From assembly GCA_003254925.1 (NCBI GenBank), contig QANZ01050140.1:80335-144334 (forward strand): a stretch of 64,000 nt of DNA, written 5' to 3'. The translations under genes were made by a program, and so were the position numbers. Positions 1 to 11,376 of this stretch are shown in pieces. Source of the stretch: Chamaecrista fasciculata (lineage: Eukaryota; Streptophyta; Magnoliopsida; Fabales; Fabaceae). The notes under the pieces are model-generated. The model was given only the letters and a program-made list of their open reading frames with translations, was not told the DNA's origin and searched no databases. How positions within the stretch are numbered: position 1 is the stretch's first letter; the number at the start of each line of letters is the position of its first letter.

Positions 1-2271
1 TATATACTTATAATTGCTTACACCATCTTGCTTTCAAACTCTAATCCTATTCATATTCTGGTAATCATAACCATCACGCCAATCGAGTTAGTTAGTTTTC
101 TTAATCTATCGTATTTACGTACAGAATAATGGAATTAAATTTCTTTGGTTTCACACAAGATTTGGTGAAAGGGCGTTTTCAAGAAATCCAAATTAGGATT
201 GATTGTTTAGGGGAGAAAGATTCACAAAATTAAAGAGCACCGAGTACCTTTGTGTTGTGTTGTGTTGTGCAGTGCAGAGCTGTAGTGAGTGACATATATC
301 AGTGTCAGCTGAATAAAGTGGGATCAGTCATACTCTGCAAATACTGCATACCTCTTAAAATCACTCTTCTTTTTCTTCACATCCACCTGTCCTTCATTTT
401 CACCATTCTGCAAATTAAACCTTCCTTCCATGCGCTTTACCCTATGTTCAGTATCTTTTGATGCTCCATATGTTTCACCCAAATAACTTTCGTACGCTTC
501 ACAATTTGATTTTATTTAACTTGCCAGAAAACATCTTACCTTTTCAATATATTATTTATTCCCTTGACATATATCAACAAAAAGATAAAAGTGAACAGAC
601 ACCAGGCGAAACCCAATAGTTTTCCATGAAAAAAATTAACCCCTCAAAAAAAAAATCCAGCGTAAATCAAAACTCAAACATTTTCCTTCGTGTATATGTT
701 CAACACTTCTCGTAATTATACAAACAATTAGGATGGGTTTGGCTTCGCATCACATGTTGCTCCTTTAATTTCTGTGTCCTTTAATTTTGTTCTGTGGCTA
801 CCTGCCACTTGTGAGTTCTCAAGTGTCTCATAAACTTTCATAGAGTTGACCAAAACATTTATAAATATATGATATATGCCACTAGTGATCACATAATTAT
901 TGTACTTATAAAGACACGAGTCTTAGCCAGCCCAACTTCTACATACTCAGCAGCAAGGAAGGGAGGAACTAAGTGCCAATTCAGAGAGCATCTTTAGGAA
1001 TCAGATGGATCATGCATGCGTATATACATTTAATAAAAAAATGAGCTGTAACTATAGCATATGTAAAACAATAATATCTCCAAATGGGTATATATTTTAT
1101 TAAAGTACAAACAATAGTGACCAGTTAACTAGAGCCACGAACTATTTTAAGAGATCATCACCATTATTTGTAGCCTCAACACACAGCATCCATGTACTTG
1201 CTAGCCACTAACTAGGATCTTTGCTGTATAGCGCCAGCAGCAACATTATCATCCATATATACGTACCGACGATTCCCATATTTGCTACATGAAATTATGG
1301 AAGATACAGGGTGTCTTTTGCATGGTGCATGGTTTGAGCAGTGACAACAATGATTTTTTTTTTCTCTTTAGTTTCTGAATAAAAGAGTAAAAGTTCACTA
1401 ACGTAACAGATAGTCTATACCTTGATATATAATTTGGAATTTGTTAAAAAAATATTTGGAATTTATATTAAAAATATAATGCTAAGAAAATTTATAAAAA
1501 AATAAACATATATGGTTTATGTAATATGAACACTTTATTTTAAAGATGTGTCGCCTTGCCAGACATTCGTACGACATTCATAAATTTTAAAATTTAAAAN
1601 AATATGGACACTTTATTTTAAAGATGTGTCGCCTTGCCAGACATTCGTACGACATTCATAAATTTTAAAATATAAAATTCATTTTTTATGATTTTAATAT
1701 GACAAAAAATATAAAATAATAACACATATGACCCGGACCCATAGTGCAAAAAACCGGACCGGCAATTGACCCGGCGAAGGGCTCGGGTCACTGGTTCAAT
1801 GGTTCAACCGCTGGGTCATTGGTTCAACCGGTTAAGCCGGTTTACTTGAAAAATACATTTTCAAATATACATATTCATCAAATACACATTGATATCTTAC
1901 ACTAATTTAAATATAAACTAAAATTTAAACATAAACATAGGTCCATCACATATAATAAGTGGTAAATATTTAAGTCACACTACATAAAACTTAAATTTAA
2001 AACATAACCACATCAAACAAGTCTTGAAACTAAAAAANCAAGTCATGATTAACACTCATAAATCTCTGAAAAAAAAAAAACTCATAAAATTCAGAAACCA
2101 CAGTAGGTTGCAGAAAGCAAAACATTAGTAGTGGTAGTCATATAAACTAAACGCCTTGATTTCTTGAGGAGTAGAGTACATTAAAGAAACAAAATTAAAT
2201 TAAGTGCAGGTTGTTTATAAATATAATTGAACTAAAAGTACATGCAGTGGAACTGAGGATGTGATTTTAAT
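1..2271. other. Intergenic, AT-rich, no supported gene
   Basis: I see no gene with a plausible start, composition or family resemblance. The open frame at 252-461 has low-complexity hydrophobic content and is probably chance. The interval holds a 78-bp tandem duplication (1523-1675) and a block at about 1735-1860 rich in GGTTCAACCGGTT-like words, a composition common in dispersed plant repeats. Single N positions occur at 1600 and 2038. Confidence 0.6.
1523..1675. repeat. 78-bp direct tandem duplication with an N at the junction
   Basis: Two nearly identical copies lie head to tail, 1523-1600 and 1601-1675, both containing AAAGATGTGTCGCCTTGCCA. The single N at 1600 sits exactly between the copies, so this may be a real duplication or two overlapping contig ends that were joined without being merged. 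Confidence 0.8.
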
Positions 2272-2776
2272 TTATTTGTTCTTCTTCAATCTTTGATCTG
2301 CAGTAGCCATGGATGCTCCCATGCCGCCGGGTATGCCACTTATAACGTTATCAGTATTTCCTCCACCTTCACCTGTGTGACCGCGATTCCCCTGCATATA
2401 TATCCATAAATCCAGCCATTCATAATATATATAGTAATTCAAAATGAATAAGAAGGGTTCACATACAAGAATAATGAGAGAATTAAGATGAGTGGGTTAC
2501 CGATGAAACATAGGAGAGTGTAGTATTATTATGATTAGCTTGGTCGTTTGGCAGGAATCGAGGATTAAGAGTGGCCCTGGCATCATCACCTTGGTCGTCG
2601 CTTATGAAATCAATGTCATGGGTTGGTTCAAACCCAGGAGGTTGCATCCATGAACCACCTTCACCTTGTTCGTCTAAAACATGTCTTAACCCGGAATCCC
2701 TCTTGTGCGCATCTGCTGGTGGTATTGGTTGCTTCTCTTCCAATTCACTTCCTCTACGTCTCTGTTCCTGGCTCAT
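2272..2776 (-). CDS. Divergent short LEA D-34/SMP-like protein, two exons
   Basis: Model: complement(join(2272..2391, 2501..2776)), 131 aa, phase-0 intron with GT donor and CAG acceptor. The product starts MSQEQRRR and ends GIPGGMGASMATADQRLKKN plus K. The neighbouring LEA D-34 gene at 3989-4822 also starts MSEEQQRR, has a phase-0 intron shortly before its end, and finishes with a PGGVAAS-type segment and NK. Shared ends and intron position suggest a tandem relative. The middle is acidic and hydrophilic, with no recognisable SMP repeat, and the protein is about half the neighbour's length. A CACGTG element and a TATA-like run lie upstream. It may be a neofunctionalised small LEA or a decaying copy whose frame still happens to be open. 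An upstream frame extension begins with TTG, so the ATG at 2776 was chosen. The function, presumably in seed desiccation, is inferred only from the neighbour. Confidence 0.6.
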
Positions 2777-2841
2777 GATCCTCTCGATCAACCAACCACA
2801 ACAATTAATTTTAATTGATCGACTTGTGTATATAAACTGCC

Positions 2842-2853
2842 TATATATATGTA
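2842..2853 (-). promoter_or_regulatory. TATA-like box of the short LEA-like gene
   Basis: On the minus strand a TATATATAGG-type run lies about 65-75 bp upstream of the ATG at 2776, a normal distance for a plant TATA box plus a short leader. Confidence 0.4.
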
Positions 2854-2960
2854 AATGTAGCAGGTACTTGTACCTAATAAATAATGGTTAAGAAAAGGTA
2901 CGAGACTGATGCTTAAGCGGTGATCACACCGTCACCGTCACATCCATGATATCCATGTTT

Positions 2961-2969
2961 ACACGTGGT
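2961..2969 (-). promoter_or_regulatory. ABRE-like G-box (ACACGTGGT)
   Basis: The CACGTG core at 2962-2967 is about 110 bp upstream of the TATA-like run of the short LEA-like gene. CACGTG with flanking G/T is the known ABA-response (bZIP) element typical of seed LEA promoters. Use by this gene is inferred from position. Confidence 0.5.
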
Positions 2970-2976
2970 GGAAGCT

Positions 2977-3988
2977 AAGGACGATACTCTCTTATGGCTA
3001 AAGAATAAAGATAAATGGGAATGACAATTATCCAACCGCATCTAGCAATTCCGACACCTTGTGGCTTCTGCATACTTGCCTACTCCTCACTACACTACCA
3101 ATCTCACTCATCACCTTCTATATGTATTCACTTCAAACACGATCAACTCATCAAGTATTTATCTCAGATGCCGCGGCGCCAGACCAAGCAGATATATGTT
3201 ATAGTAACTTTTTAACTCAGATGTATATAAGTACGGTTTTCGTTTAATATAATGCTTCATCAACTTCTTTTGAAGACGAGTTCCACGACAACTTAATTAA
3301 CTTGAGCTGTTATCTATAAAATTTGTTGACTTTAAATATTTACCAAAAATTAAGAGGATCCTAATTAATAATTGCATTTGTTTTTAATTTATTTTATAAT
3401 AATTTTTTAAAATGTTATAATGTAAAATTATTTAAATAAATAACAATAATAATTATGATAGATAGAGAAAAATATATATCAGCTTATGGGGCACAAAGGT
3501 CCCCAAACTGTCAACAAATAAAAAGTTTCACACACAAGAGATAATCTCCATCCAAACTCGAGGTTCAACCCATATTCATGAACCCAATACATTTGATCAT
3601 TGGGCCTTATTTGTCCATAATTATCCATGACAAAGTAATGGTGTGAATTGAGCTTATTATATTCTACCAGGTTTAGTAATCATTGGACGCTTTTGTCTAC
3701 AATACTCTTCGTTGAGCTTACATCAATATGACTATACGTAGCTTTACAGGCTTTAATTTAGAGTCTGTTTTTAAAATATTGTGGAAAGAGCAAGATAAAT
3801 AAAGGGGAAATTAATATTGGTAGCATTATATCAACTAAAAAACATGGTGGGTACAGAAGAGTAGTATATATATAACTATAAAATCGATCACCTTTCTCCT
3901 AAAACCCCAGTACAAAACTTGAAAGTGGAAGCTTATATATATAATAGTAGAGTGCAGTAGTAGTAGTCGAGAGATGAAAATAAGAGGT
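2977..3988. other. Intergenic between the two LEA-type genes
   Basis: About 1 kb with no gene I can support. The open frames here are short and lack recognisable motifs. The right part is the 3' flank of the LEA D-34 gene and the left part is the upstream region of the shorter gene. Confidence 0.6.
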
Positions 3989-4822
3989 TCATTTGTTGTG
4001 ATTAAGGATAGCCGCGGCGGCGAGGGAAGCTGCGACACCACCGGGTGTGGTTTTCATGTCGGCTTTATTTCTAAGCTCTGCACCAATCACTCCGTCGGCG
4101 TCTTCTCGCGTCACCTTCTTGTCTGCAGGCAACTGTTGCCTCGCGTCCTGCATATATATACACGTTAATTGGTTGTTAATTATTATTATAAGACAGAAAT
4201 TAATTAATTAATTAATTAAATGATGAATATGAATTGTAAATACAGTTAAGACATCAGATAATGTAGTCCTGTGTTGGGAGGGGCGAGTGGCGGCTGACTG
4301 GGCAGTGGCCCCCACCCCTCCTGGTGTTATCTCGCTCCTTCCAGTGGCTCTCATTTCAGCAGCTTGTATGGCAGCAGCGTCGCTTTGGTCAACGGTCTTA
4401 TCACCCGCTTGGGTCAACGCAGACGCTTCAAGTGCCTCCCCTATGGTTATGGCCTCTGAGTCAAGTGCTCCTCCAGGGGCTCTCATGGGCACGTCCGGCT
4501 TTACAAACTGAGCCAATACCTGGTTCCCTACAGCCTCCGTGATCACACGGTTAGGACCCACTTTTGTTTCCCTCACGCTCACTGAGGAGGAGTCAATGTC
4601 AGAGTCATCCACATTCACCAAACCCTCTCTCACATTCAGGGACGCTGCAGATTGCATCACGGCTGCTGGGCCTCCTCTATGGGTTTCCCCCACCACTTGG
4701 TTCTCCCTTGCTTGCATCATACCCGCGTCTCTTGGTGTTATGGCCTTCCTGCCCAATTCCCCCGACACATTGAAAACGTCGCCGTATTTGATGGCCTCTC
4801 TTCTTTGCTGCTCCTCACTCAT
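3989..4822 (-). CDS. LEA protein D-34 / seed maturation protein (SMP domains), two exons
   Basis: Model: complement(join(3989..4147, 4244..4822)), 245 aa. Exon 1 ends TTLSDVLT and exon 2 begins DARQQLPADKKVTREDA, a phase-0 GT-AG junction. Family features are clear: MSEEQQRREAIKYGDVFNVS at the N-terminus, GGPAAVMQSAAS at about residues 50-62, a second block with GEALEASALTQAGDKTVDQS, then GGVGATAQSAA and a final PGGVAASLAAAAILNHNK. These are the repeated SMP segments of group 5/D-34 LEA proteins, and the length is near the family norm. Such proteins accumulate late in seed maturation and are thought to protect cell components during drying. The upstream region has a TATA run and an ACACGTGT element. 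The gene looks intact. I am confident of the family; the exact start is supported by the conserved MSEEQ N-terminus. Confidence 0.95.
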
Positions 4823-4860
4823 CTTCCTTTAATTTGCTTCCTTCACACTTCACACTCCTA

Positions 4861-4879
4861 ACTCACTCACTCACTCACT
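4861..4879. repeat. CACT microsatellite in the LEA leader region
   Basis: Short (CACT)n run, (AGTG)n on the coding strand, about 40 bp upstream of the LEA D-34 start codon, probably in its 5' leader. Confidence 0.6.
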
Positions 4880-4929
4880 GCTCTCAACACAAAATCAATC
4901 AAACCTCACTTTACACTTTACTCCAATTC

Positions 4930-4943
4930 TGATATATATATAC
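4930..4943 (-). promoter_or_regulatory. TATA box of the LEA D-34 gene
   Basis: The minus strand reads GGTATATATATATC about 110 bp upstream of the ATG at 4822. It lies between the ABRE-like element and the coding start, as expected for a core promoter. Confidence 0.5.
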
Positions 4944-4967
4944 CGTCTCACTCTGAGAGACAAGTTT

Positions 4968-4976
4968 ACACGTGTC
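4968..4976 (-). promoter_or_regulatory. ABRE-like element (ACACGTGTC)
   Basis: The palindrome ACACGTGT lies about 30 bp upstream of the TATA run of the LEA D-34 gene. This is the classical ABA-response element spacing in seed-specific LEA promoters; its function here is inferred. Confidence 0.6.
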
Positions 4977-6395
4977 ACTCGACCACTTTCAATATGTAAT
5001 GTGGCATCCTGTTTGCCATCAAGGGTAAGCACCAAGCTCCTGTAATGCTCTTAATATTTCACCACCTGTCACTTCATTTTTCTACACCTCTTCAAATACC
5101 ATATTCCCAAATCCACCACCGCATTCCTAGCTACCCTCTCTTCTATTCATTTATTTGCATTTTACTCTTTATCGGTTTATCCATTATCAATTACCATCAC
5201 CCGCTACTATTTGCTATGTGTTACGTTGTTACGTCAATAATATATATACCTAGCTTTTTTTGTTCCAAAGTTTACGATTTTGGATCTCCTCAATTTCTAA
5301 GGAATTGTATATTATAACGTAAAATTGTCAGAGGAGTAGTGGAATACACTCGTACACACATAAGAAAAAAGAAACAATAATGAAATAACGGAGAAACTCA
5401 AGGATTGGGGGCTAGCTATATATTGTTCGTTCAATTCGGCCCATTATTTCTTTGATAAAAAAAACAAAAGAATATAATGAAGACGATCTACTAGTTTTTT
5501 TTTGTTTTTGCTTTTCTTTCAATGAAGTTCCCTTTTTATGAAAAAAAAGTTGGAAAAAGAAAAATCAACGATCATTAAAATTATATATATATATATATAT
5601 ATATTCCATCTTTTCAAGTGCTATTGCTTTCATTTTTTAAGTCCTTCATCACTTGAATCATTGTCCTACTAACATTAATTAAAGATTTTCTTACAATTAT
5701 ATATAAACCCATGCAAACAGATCAAACTCAATGGTCGTGACTACTGGTGACTCAAATAAGTTGGGGGAGTACCCGAATCTATTCCAACTCTAATTTCCAC
5801 CCGCGCCCACGCACATACTATATCCAGAGTTTCTGAAAGAGATTGACAATACCAGCCAAGTATCAAAATGAAATGGATTTGACCTCAGAATTTTCTTTTC
5901 TCAATAAATAAATAAAGGAATTACGTAACCTCATCATCCCATTATCGTTTCGTTCTCCAATATTGTCCATAAAAAGTTGAATTCCAAACGAAAAGTGAAT
6001 TTAGATAGTGCTGGGCTTCCACCGTCCTCACAACTAAATTAAAGCACAAGCGGAACACCAAAACTGCTAATACTCAACTAGTAGTAAAGTAAGGCAACAT
6101 ATATAAATTACGAGTCTGCGCAAAGATCATTGCTCCACTAAAGTGATTAATCCAAAATGTTACATGTTTACACAGAAATGGAGTAATGAACGAAATGACA
6201 GTTCAGTACTACTTGCTTGTTCTACATATTATTATTTTGGCGCGTCATAAGTTCATAACAAAACACAATAGCTTCATTTATTTAATTTATTTCTGTAGGT
6301 ATGCAATTAATTATTTTAATTTCCAAATGTCTAATTAATAAACACGCCATTTTTTCCCTGTTTAATTTACTGCGCTAAAAGCAAACTTTATGGCA
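4977..6395. other. Intergenic, AT-rich, no supported gene
   Basis: No gene is supported. It contains a (TA)n microsatellite at 5582-5604 and several poly-A/T runs. The frame at 5045-5317 is hydrophobic, unlike any family I recognise, and has the composition of the flanking DNA. Confidence 0.6.
5582..5604. repeat. (TA)n microsatellite
   Basis: About 11.5 perfect TA units in otherwise AT-rich intergenic DNA. Confidence 0.9.
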
Positions 6396-6400
6396 TATGC

Positions 6401-6807
6401 CGTTGGAAGCAACGCTGAGCTAAATTGTGTTTTGGATGATTTGGTAAAATAAGGTTGAGAAAGGTTAGTGAGGAGAGTAGAATATTTAAGAGGAAGAAGA
6501 GAATTTGGAGAGAAAACTTTTCTAAATGGAAGTGGATTTACTACTTGTGGCTTAATACAACAATGAGACTTAACCCCTATTTATAGAACTCAATGGAGAG
6601 TTCTAGGCTCTCTCATATCCACAACTTTCTACATAATTCTAAGTAAACAATTCTAGACTATGGAGAATTCTAGACAATAGAGAATTCTAGATTAAGGACT
6701 AATCTAGAATATGGACTAAGTTCAAGTGGACTCAAAAACATAAATTTCTTGGGCCCAAATGTAAGCTATTAATTAATATTAGGCCAAAATCATGTTTATT
6801 TCTAACA
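6401..6807 (-). mobile_element. Solo LTR with exact 5-bp target-site duplication
   Basis: On the minus strand the 407-bp unit begins TGTTAGAAATAAAC and ends TTCCAACG, where the usual terminal CA has become CG. It is flanked on both sides by TATGC on the plus strand (6396-6400 and 6808-6812). Internally it carries TATAAATAGGGG (6575-6586, minus strand) followed by a leader-like region, matching an LTR promoter. No internal gag-pol sequence adjoins it, so it is best read as a solo LTR left by recombination, probably of a Copia-type element. Repeated TTCTAGA words lie in the U3 part. Confidence 0.8.
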
Positions 6808-6812
6808 TATGC

Positions 6813-7294
6813 AAACTCTAATTCAATTGAACTAGAGCAGTAAGGATTCGTTTTTCTTAAACTAAATGTCAGAATTATGACTTTGAGTATAGAATAACTT
6901 TAAATTTTTAGATGAGCTATCTTACTTATTAAAATGCCTACAAATAAGTGAAACGACAAGCATATACTAAAATTAAAGACTCTAATTTCAATTGATCATG
7001 GTAGTAGCCTAGTAGGAGATTCAATTGTGGTTGGACTGGAAGATGATCATGTCGCAGCACCACATGAGAAAAATTCTAGAAGCCAATTAGTAATAATTCA
7101 AGAAAACAGAGGAGGCCAGAAATCTAACTAATTAAATACAATATCGGATCTTCTAAGCAATGATTGGCCCTTTTTATTATGCTGATTGATAAAGAAGCAT
7201 AAACACTAGAGAACGTGAAATCTTTTATTAGAGAAAACGAGCGAAGAAGAGGACAATCTATACAAACACGTGTCCCTCTGCTTCTTGAAATCCC
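6813..7294. other. Intergenic between the solo LTR and the HSP20-like gene
   Basis: I see nothing coding here. It forms the 3' flank of the minus-strand HSP20-like gene. Confidence 0.6.
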
Positions 7295-7729
7295 TCAGGA
7301 TTTGGGCACCGTGACAACGAGTTTGCCGCCGGAGCAGACGGCGGTGGCGGTGGCGGGCCTCGTGGAAGCCGGTAATCTGAACCTCCAAAGATCAAGACCA
7401 AGATGAAGCTGACCCACCATCAATTCAGAGCCGTCGGATCCTCTGATGACGATTCTAGTCATACCGGGCAAGATTTCGATGGCGTGGGCACGGACGCCGC
7501 CGGGTATGGCGGCGGCGGCGGCGGCGATGAAACGGAAAGAGTCGGCGGTTTCCTCCACGGACACGTCGGCGTCTGATCGGAGAGGAAGTTCGAGGACGTT
7601 GGCGAACACGTGAGCTGGCAGTCTCCACAGCTTCTTTGCGTTGACGGAGGCCGATGAAACGACGCCGTGCTGGGAACGCAATACGTTTCGCTTCTTTGCT
7701 GGTGAAGGGTTCATCTTGGAACCGAACAT
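7295..7729 (-). CDS. Small HSP20-like (alpha-crystallin domain) protein
   Basis: Single exon, 144 aa, ATG at 7729 (MFGSKMNPSPAKKRNVLRSQ); the frame extends upstream only from a TTG. The C-terminal two thirds look like a plant alpha-crystallin domain: ELPLRSDADVSVEETADSFR (about residues 47-66), a middle strand region, LWRFRLPASTRPATATAVCS (about 112-131) and GGKLVVTVPKS at the end. The FRLP...AVCxGGxLxVTVPK pattern is the consensus end of the HSP20 fold. There is no C-terminal I/V-x-I/V extension, which classic oligomeric small heat-shock proteins use for assembly, so a divergent HSP20-like protein is more likely than a class I or II sHSP. The gene is unusually GC-rich for its surroundings (GCGGCGGCGGCGG, coding an Ala run). 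Chaperone activity is inferred from the family. The promoter is not obvious. Confidence 0.75.
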   Translation of the reverse strand: MFGSKMNPSPAKKRNVLRSQHGVVSSASVNAKKLWRLPAHVFANVLELPLRSDADVSVEETADSFRFIAAAAAAIPGGVRAHAIEILPGMTRIVIRGSDGSELMVGQLHLGLDLWRFRLPASTRPATATAVCSGGKLVVTVPKS

Positions 7730-10700
7730 GGTGTGCCAAATTAAACTAGACTCTGCAAATGGGGATATATAACATAATACACTCAATAAGCTAGTTGTGG
7801 TATTTTTACACAAACGCCCTCCTCATCTCTTTAATTTCCACTGTGACTAATCACCATATTGCTTTGTCTGTCCGCAGGAATCGTGAAAAAGCAAAAGGAA
7901 TATATATCTATATGTAATGGTGTTAATTCTATTAAGGATTATAATGAGATGATAAGATTTTAATTTGTTTACGAGTTTTTTTGTTTATTTGGTTGGTTTC
8001 AGTTCTCTAACTACGTACCTCTATCTGCATAATTCTCACTTTAATTGCTTATTATTCCCTTTCATTTTGACAGGATAGAAAGATTCAGATGCTAGTCAAT
8101 CTCCACTTGGGTTACTCTCGCGACACACATATATTATGATTTATGCATGCCATTCTAATATAGCCCAGCCACATACTTTTTAAAGTAAGTAATGAATAAT
8201 TATCACATAAACGTCCAGAATAAAATTAAAGTGGTAGTTGGCATATATTCTATTCTGATCATGAAGCAGTGAGAACCGTAGACTGAGTTACGTCTTGGAT
8301 GGGTATATATGGTAGATGAATTGAAGACGGTAATTCTTCAAATACTGGAGCAGGCTGAGCAATATATATTGAATGTAAATATATGTTTTTGAACATAAAT
8401 AGTATATGTATACATACATGCATAATGGGGGTTTGATTGGGAATTAGTGAGTGAGATAGTAGGACAAAGTTGGAAGGCCCAAGAAGTGCTCAAACAATTT
8501 GCAAGAGACAAAAAGCTATTTAGTTGTAGAGTGGTTGGAATTGGACCAAAAAATGTCCTAGGTTGTAGTTGCAGATTTTAGGGAGGCCCCTCGGTTTAGA
8601 GAACACATACATACAATTGATGTTCCTATTATGCTGGCCTCGGCAACAATATGGGTCCCAAATCCCCATGATTGTGTTGTTGCAGTTATTTGCCTTCTTT
8701 GATACCTTTCTGCAATACATATAGCTACATTTATGAATCATGACCCTCTTTTTCTCTTCTTATTTCTTTGATTGTTTCGCTGTTTCTCAGTTTATAACTC
8801 TGCCGAATTTTATTTATATCTCTATTGTTTTTTCTCGTAATATAATGTATTTGTTCAGAAAAAAAAAAAAAAAGTTACACTGTCCAGTGAAAAGCCCATG
8901 TTCAGGGAAAAAAAACGAAAAAAAAAATATTCACTATCTAGTGAAAAGCGAGAGGGGAGACCCACTCACCCAATACTTTCCTTCCTTTGAAATCTCTCTT
9001 TATGGTTCAAGCACCTTCAATCAGTATTAAGACATTCTCTCACGGATTAAGTTGTAATTTGGTGATATAAGTAGTATGTCGGTATTACAGTCGCTCAAGG
9101 CTAGAAATTCAGCACAAAACTAATCTGTGATCATCAAAAATTAAAAATTATGGTGTAATATTAAACCAAATACCCGAAGTCGTATTAACTCCTTATCACT
9201 CCCCTCAACTAGCCCAACTCTTGATTGGTATGTACGTTAAATTAAGCTTGATTGGCTTTTAGCATTATCCTTGTATTGTGTTATACTTGGTGTTTTCTCC
9301 TCTTGCTTAATCATTATAAAGCATTTTTCCGCAAGCTGTGACATCACTTTCTTATAAACTTTACTTTTCCCGTAATGTTTGCTTTTGCTGAACTATAAAA
9401 CTGTATTGCTTCGTATATGTAAGTAATTTTCAGCTCATGTCCACGTCCTATTTTGTGTCTATAAGAAAACACATTGTTCTGTTATTCCTATCACGAGTCA
9501 CCCATACCTTAATCTTCGATCACGATATTGTTTTGAAGAGCTCTGAGTCACACTCACAGCTCACTAGTCACTACTGCTCTGTGAAATTGAAGTATTCACA
9601 TGTTGATACATCCGTCTTTCTAGAATGGGAAATCTCACTTAACCAAATTGGGAAAAACAAAGTCGTCATATGTACTTCTTTTATGTATGAAATTGGGATT
9701 TCGCTAACATTTACTGATCAAAGGTTGGGTTGGTGTATCAGGCCCACAAAAACAAAAGAGGTTGAGTTGGTTTAAGCTTTCGACTATTCCTACGCATGTC
9801 TCTTCGTTACCTCTTTTATTAGTCCCTATTCGTTCACTCGGGTAAAGTTCATTACATTATTATTCCAGTTAGATAAAAATTCCATAATCAATACAATCAA
9901 TGGAAAAGACATATGACGAGTTACAACTTCCAAACTTAACTATTTAGGTGGTATAAAGAATGTGAATATCACTTTTGAGTTTTGAAGGAAATAATCTGAG
10001 TTTCTAATGTCAATATTAATATATTAATGGTTCAAGGATTTCAATTTTTGAAGTAGTACGTACTCTCATGAATTTTAATTTTTTTTTTTTAGATCGTAAA
10101 ATTTAAAGACTAATAATTAAAGAACTTAAATAATTGAACTAACAAAAGCATCCAAGAGAATTTATTAGAGAATGAAGAAAAGTTTACGAAATTATACATC
10201 TCATAAAGTGAGAAATGAAATATGTTTTATAGGTATGAATCATTTTGTACTGTTTGTGGAAATGACCCACACAGAATGAAAGATTTGCATTTCTCAGTTT
10301 CATCCTCAATAGCAATTGGAGATGCCCCAGAACGTCGCTATCTCGTGGTGGTTCCTTTTGTTTTGTTCTTTGTCGATTAATTCATTTTGGGCATCTTAGC
10401 ATATTAGCAAGCAATAAGCATGTCCACTTTTCACCACATAGGGTTCTCTATTACTATATATACAGTTTTAGTCATTAGTTTGTTTTTTCTTTTCTCCTTT
10501 CATTTTTCTTCTCTTCTTGTCAGTTTAAGTTTAACCTAAACTTCAAAGCCATGCCTGGTATTGTCGTAATCGTACTGGATGAGAATGAGTATTTCAATAA
10601 TTTAAATTATCACTTAAACTTTCTAACTAGAGTTTTCAAGTTAAGGATTTTCCTTTTGCACATCTCAACTTAACTGAGCCTAATATTCTTTTTTTTTTGT

Positions 10701-11021
10701 GAAACCATAGATATATTTTGTTTATATTATATATGTTAATAGTTCCTCTTAATTATATAGAGATTAAACCTTGACTCTCTCTCTTGAGGTGCAAACTAAC
10801 TTACTAGTACATCAAACTATCAAACCTTGTCATGTTGATTAATACTCTAATATTTAGATAACAAAACAAGGGTTAAGGAAAAGGACTCTTAACTTTGTAG
10901 TTTTGTTTTTCGTCAGTGTCAACAGTTAGAGTATCAAGTAATTATTTGGTGTCGTTTTTTTCCTCAGTCAAAGGGTTGAGAAGTGAGAACAGATCAAAGC
11001 ACTTCTAATAAGATAACATTA

Positions 11022-11061
<40 letters not shown>

Positions 11062-11376
11062 CCACAATCAACATAGAGAGAAATAAATACAAAGCAGCGT
11101 TTTAAGTCACTCATCATCATCATCATAATCTGCTTGATCCGAAAACAATGGGGAAGAACCATAAGCAATCAAATTAGTCGTCACTTCCTATCTTATCTCT
11201 CTATATGCAAGGGAAAACAGATCCAGAACAGTAAAAAGAGAGATAAATTTCCTAACCCAAAAAAAAAAAAAGAGAGAAAATGAGCATCCTCATGATGAAA
11301 CAAAGGCCGAACTCCTAAATCATAACCAAGAACGGAAAGAAACGGGAAATTGATGAGTTGCTGATGAAACTATGAG
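7730..11376. other. Long intergenic stretch without a supported gene
   Basis: About 3.6 kb of AT-rich DNA. The open frames at 8520-9030 and 9437-9775 show no family resemblance. A sequence ending in a 15-base A run near 8860-8875 resembles the 3' tail of a retroposed copy but has no clear target-site duplication. A CAT microsatellite lies at 11024-11061. Confidence 0.6.
11024..11061. repeat. (CAT)n microsatellite
   Basis: About 12-13 perfect CAT units, downstream of the minus-strand FLZ gene. Confidence 0.95.

Noticed and set aside
252..461. 69-aa open frame near the window start
   Set aside because: Hydrophobic low-complexity content, no family resemblance, composition equal to the flanks.
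4287..4832. Several plus-strand frames over the LEA D-34 gene
   Set aside because: Antisense shadows of a well-supported minus-strand coding exon.
9437..9775. 112-aa plus-strand frame
   Set aside because: No motif, no splice or promoter context, AT-rich codon make-up as in intergenic DNA.
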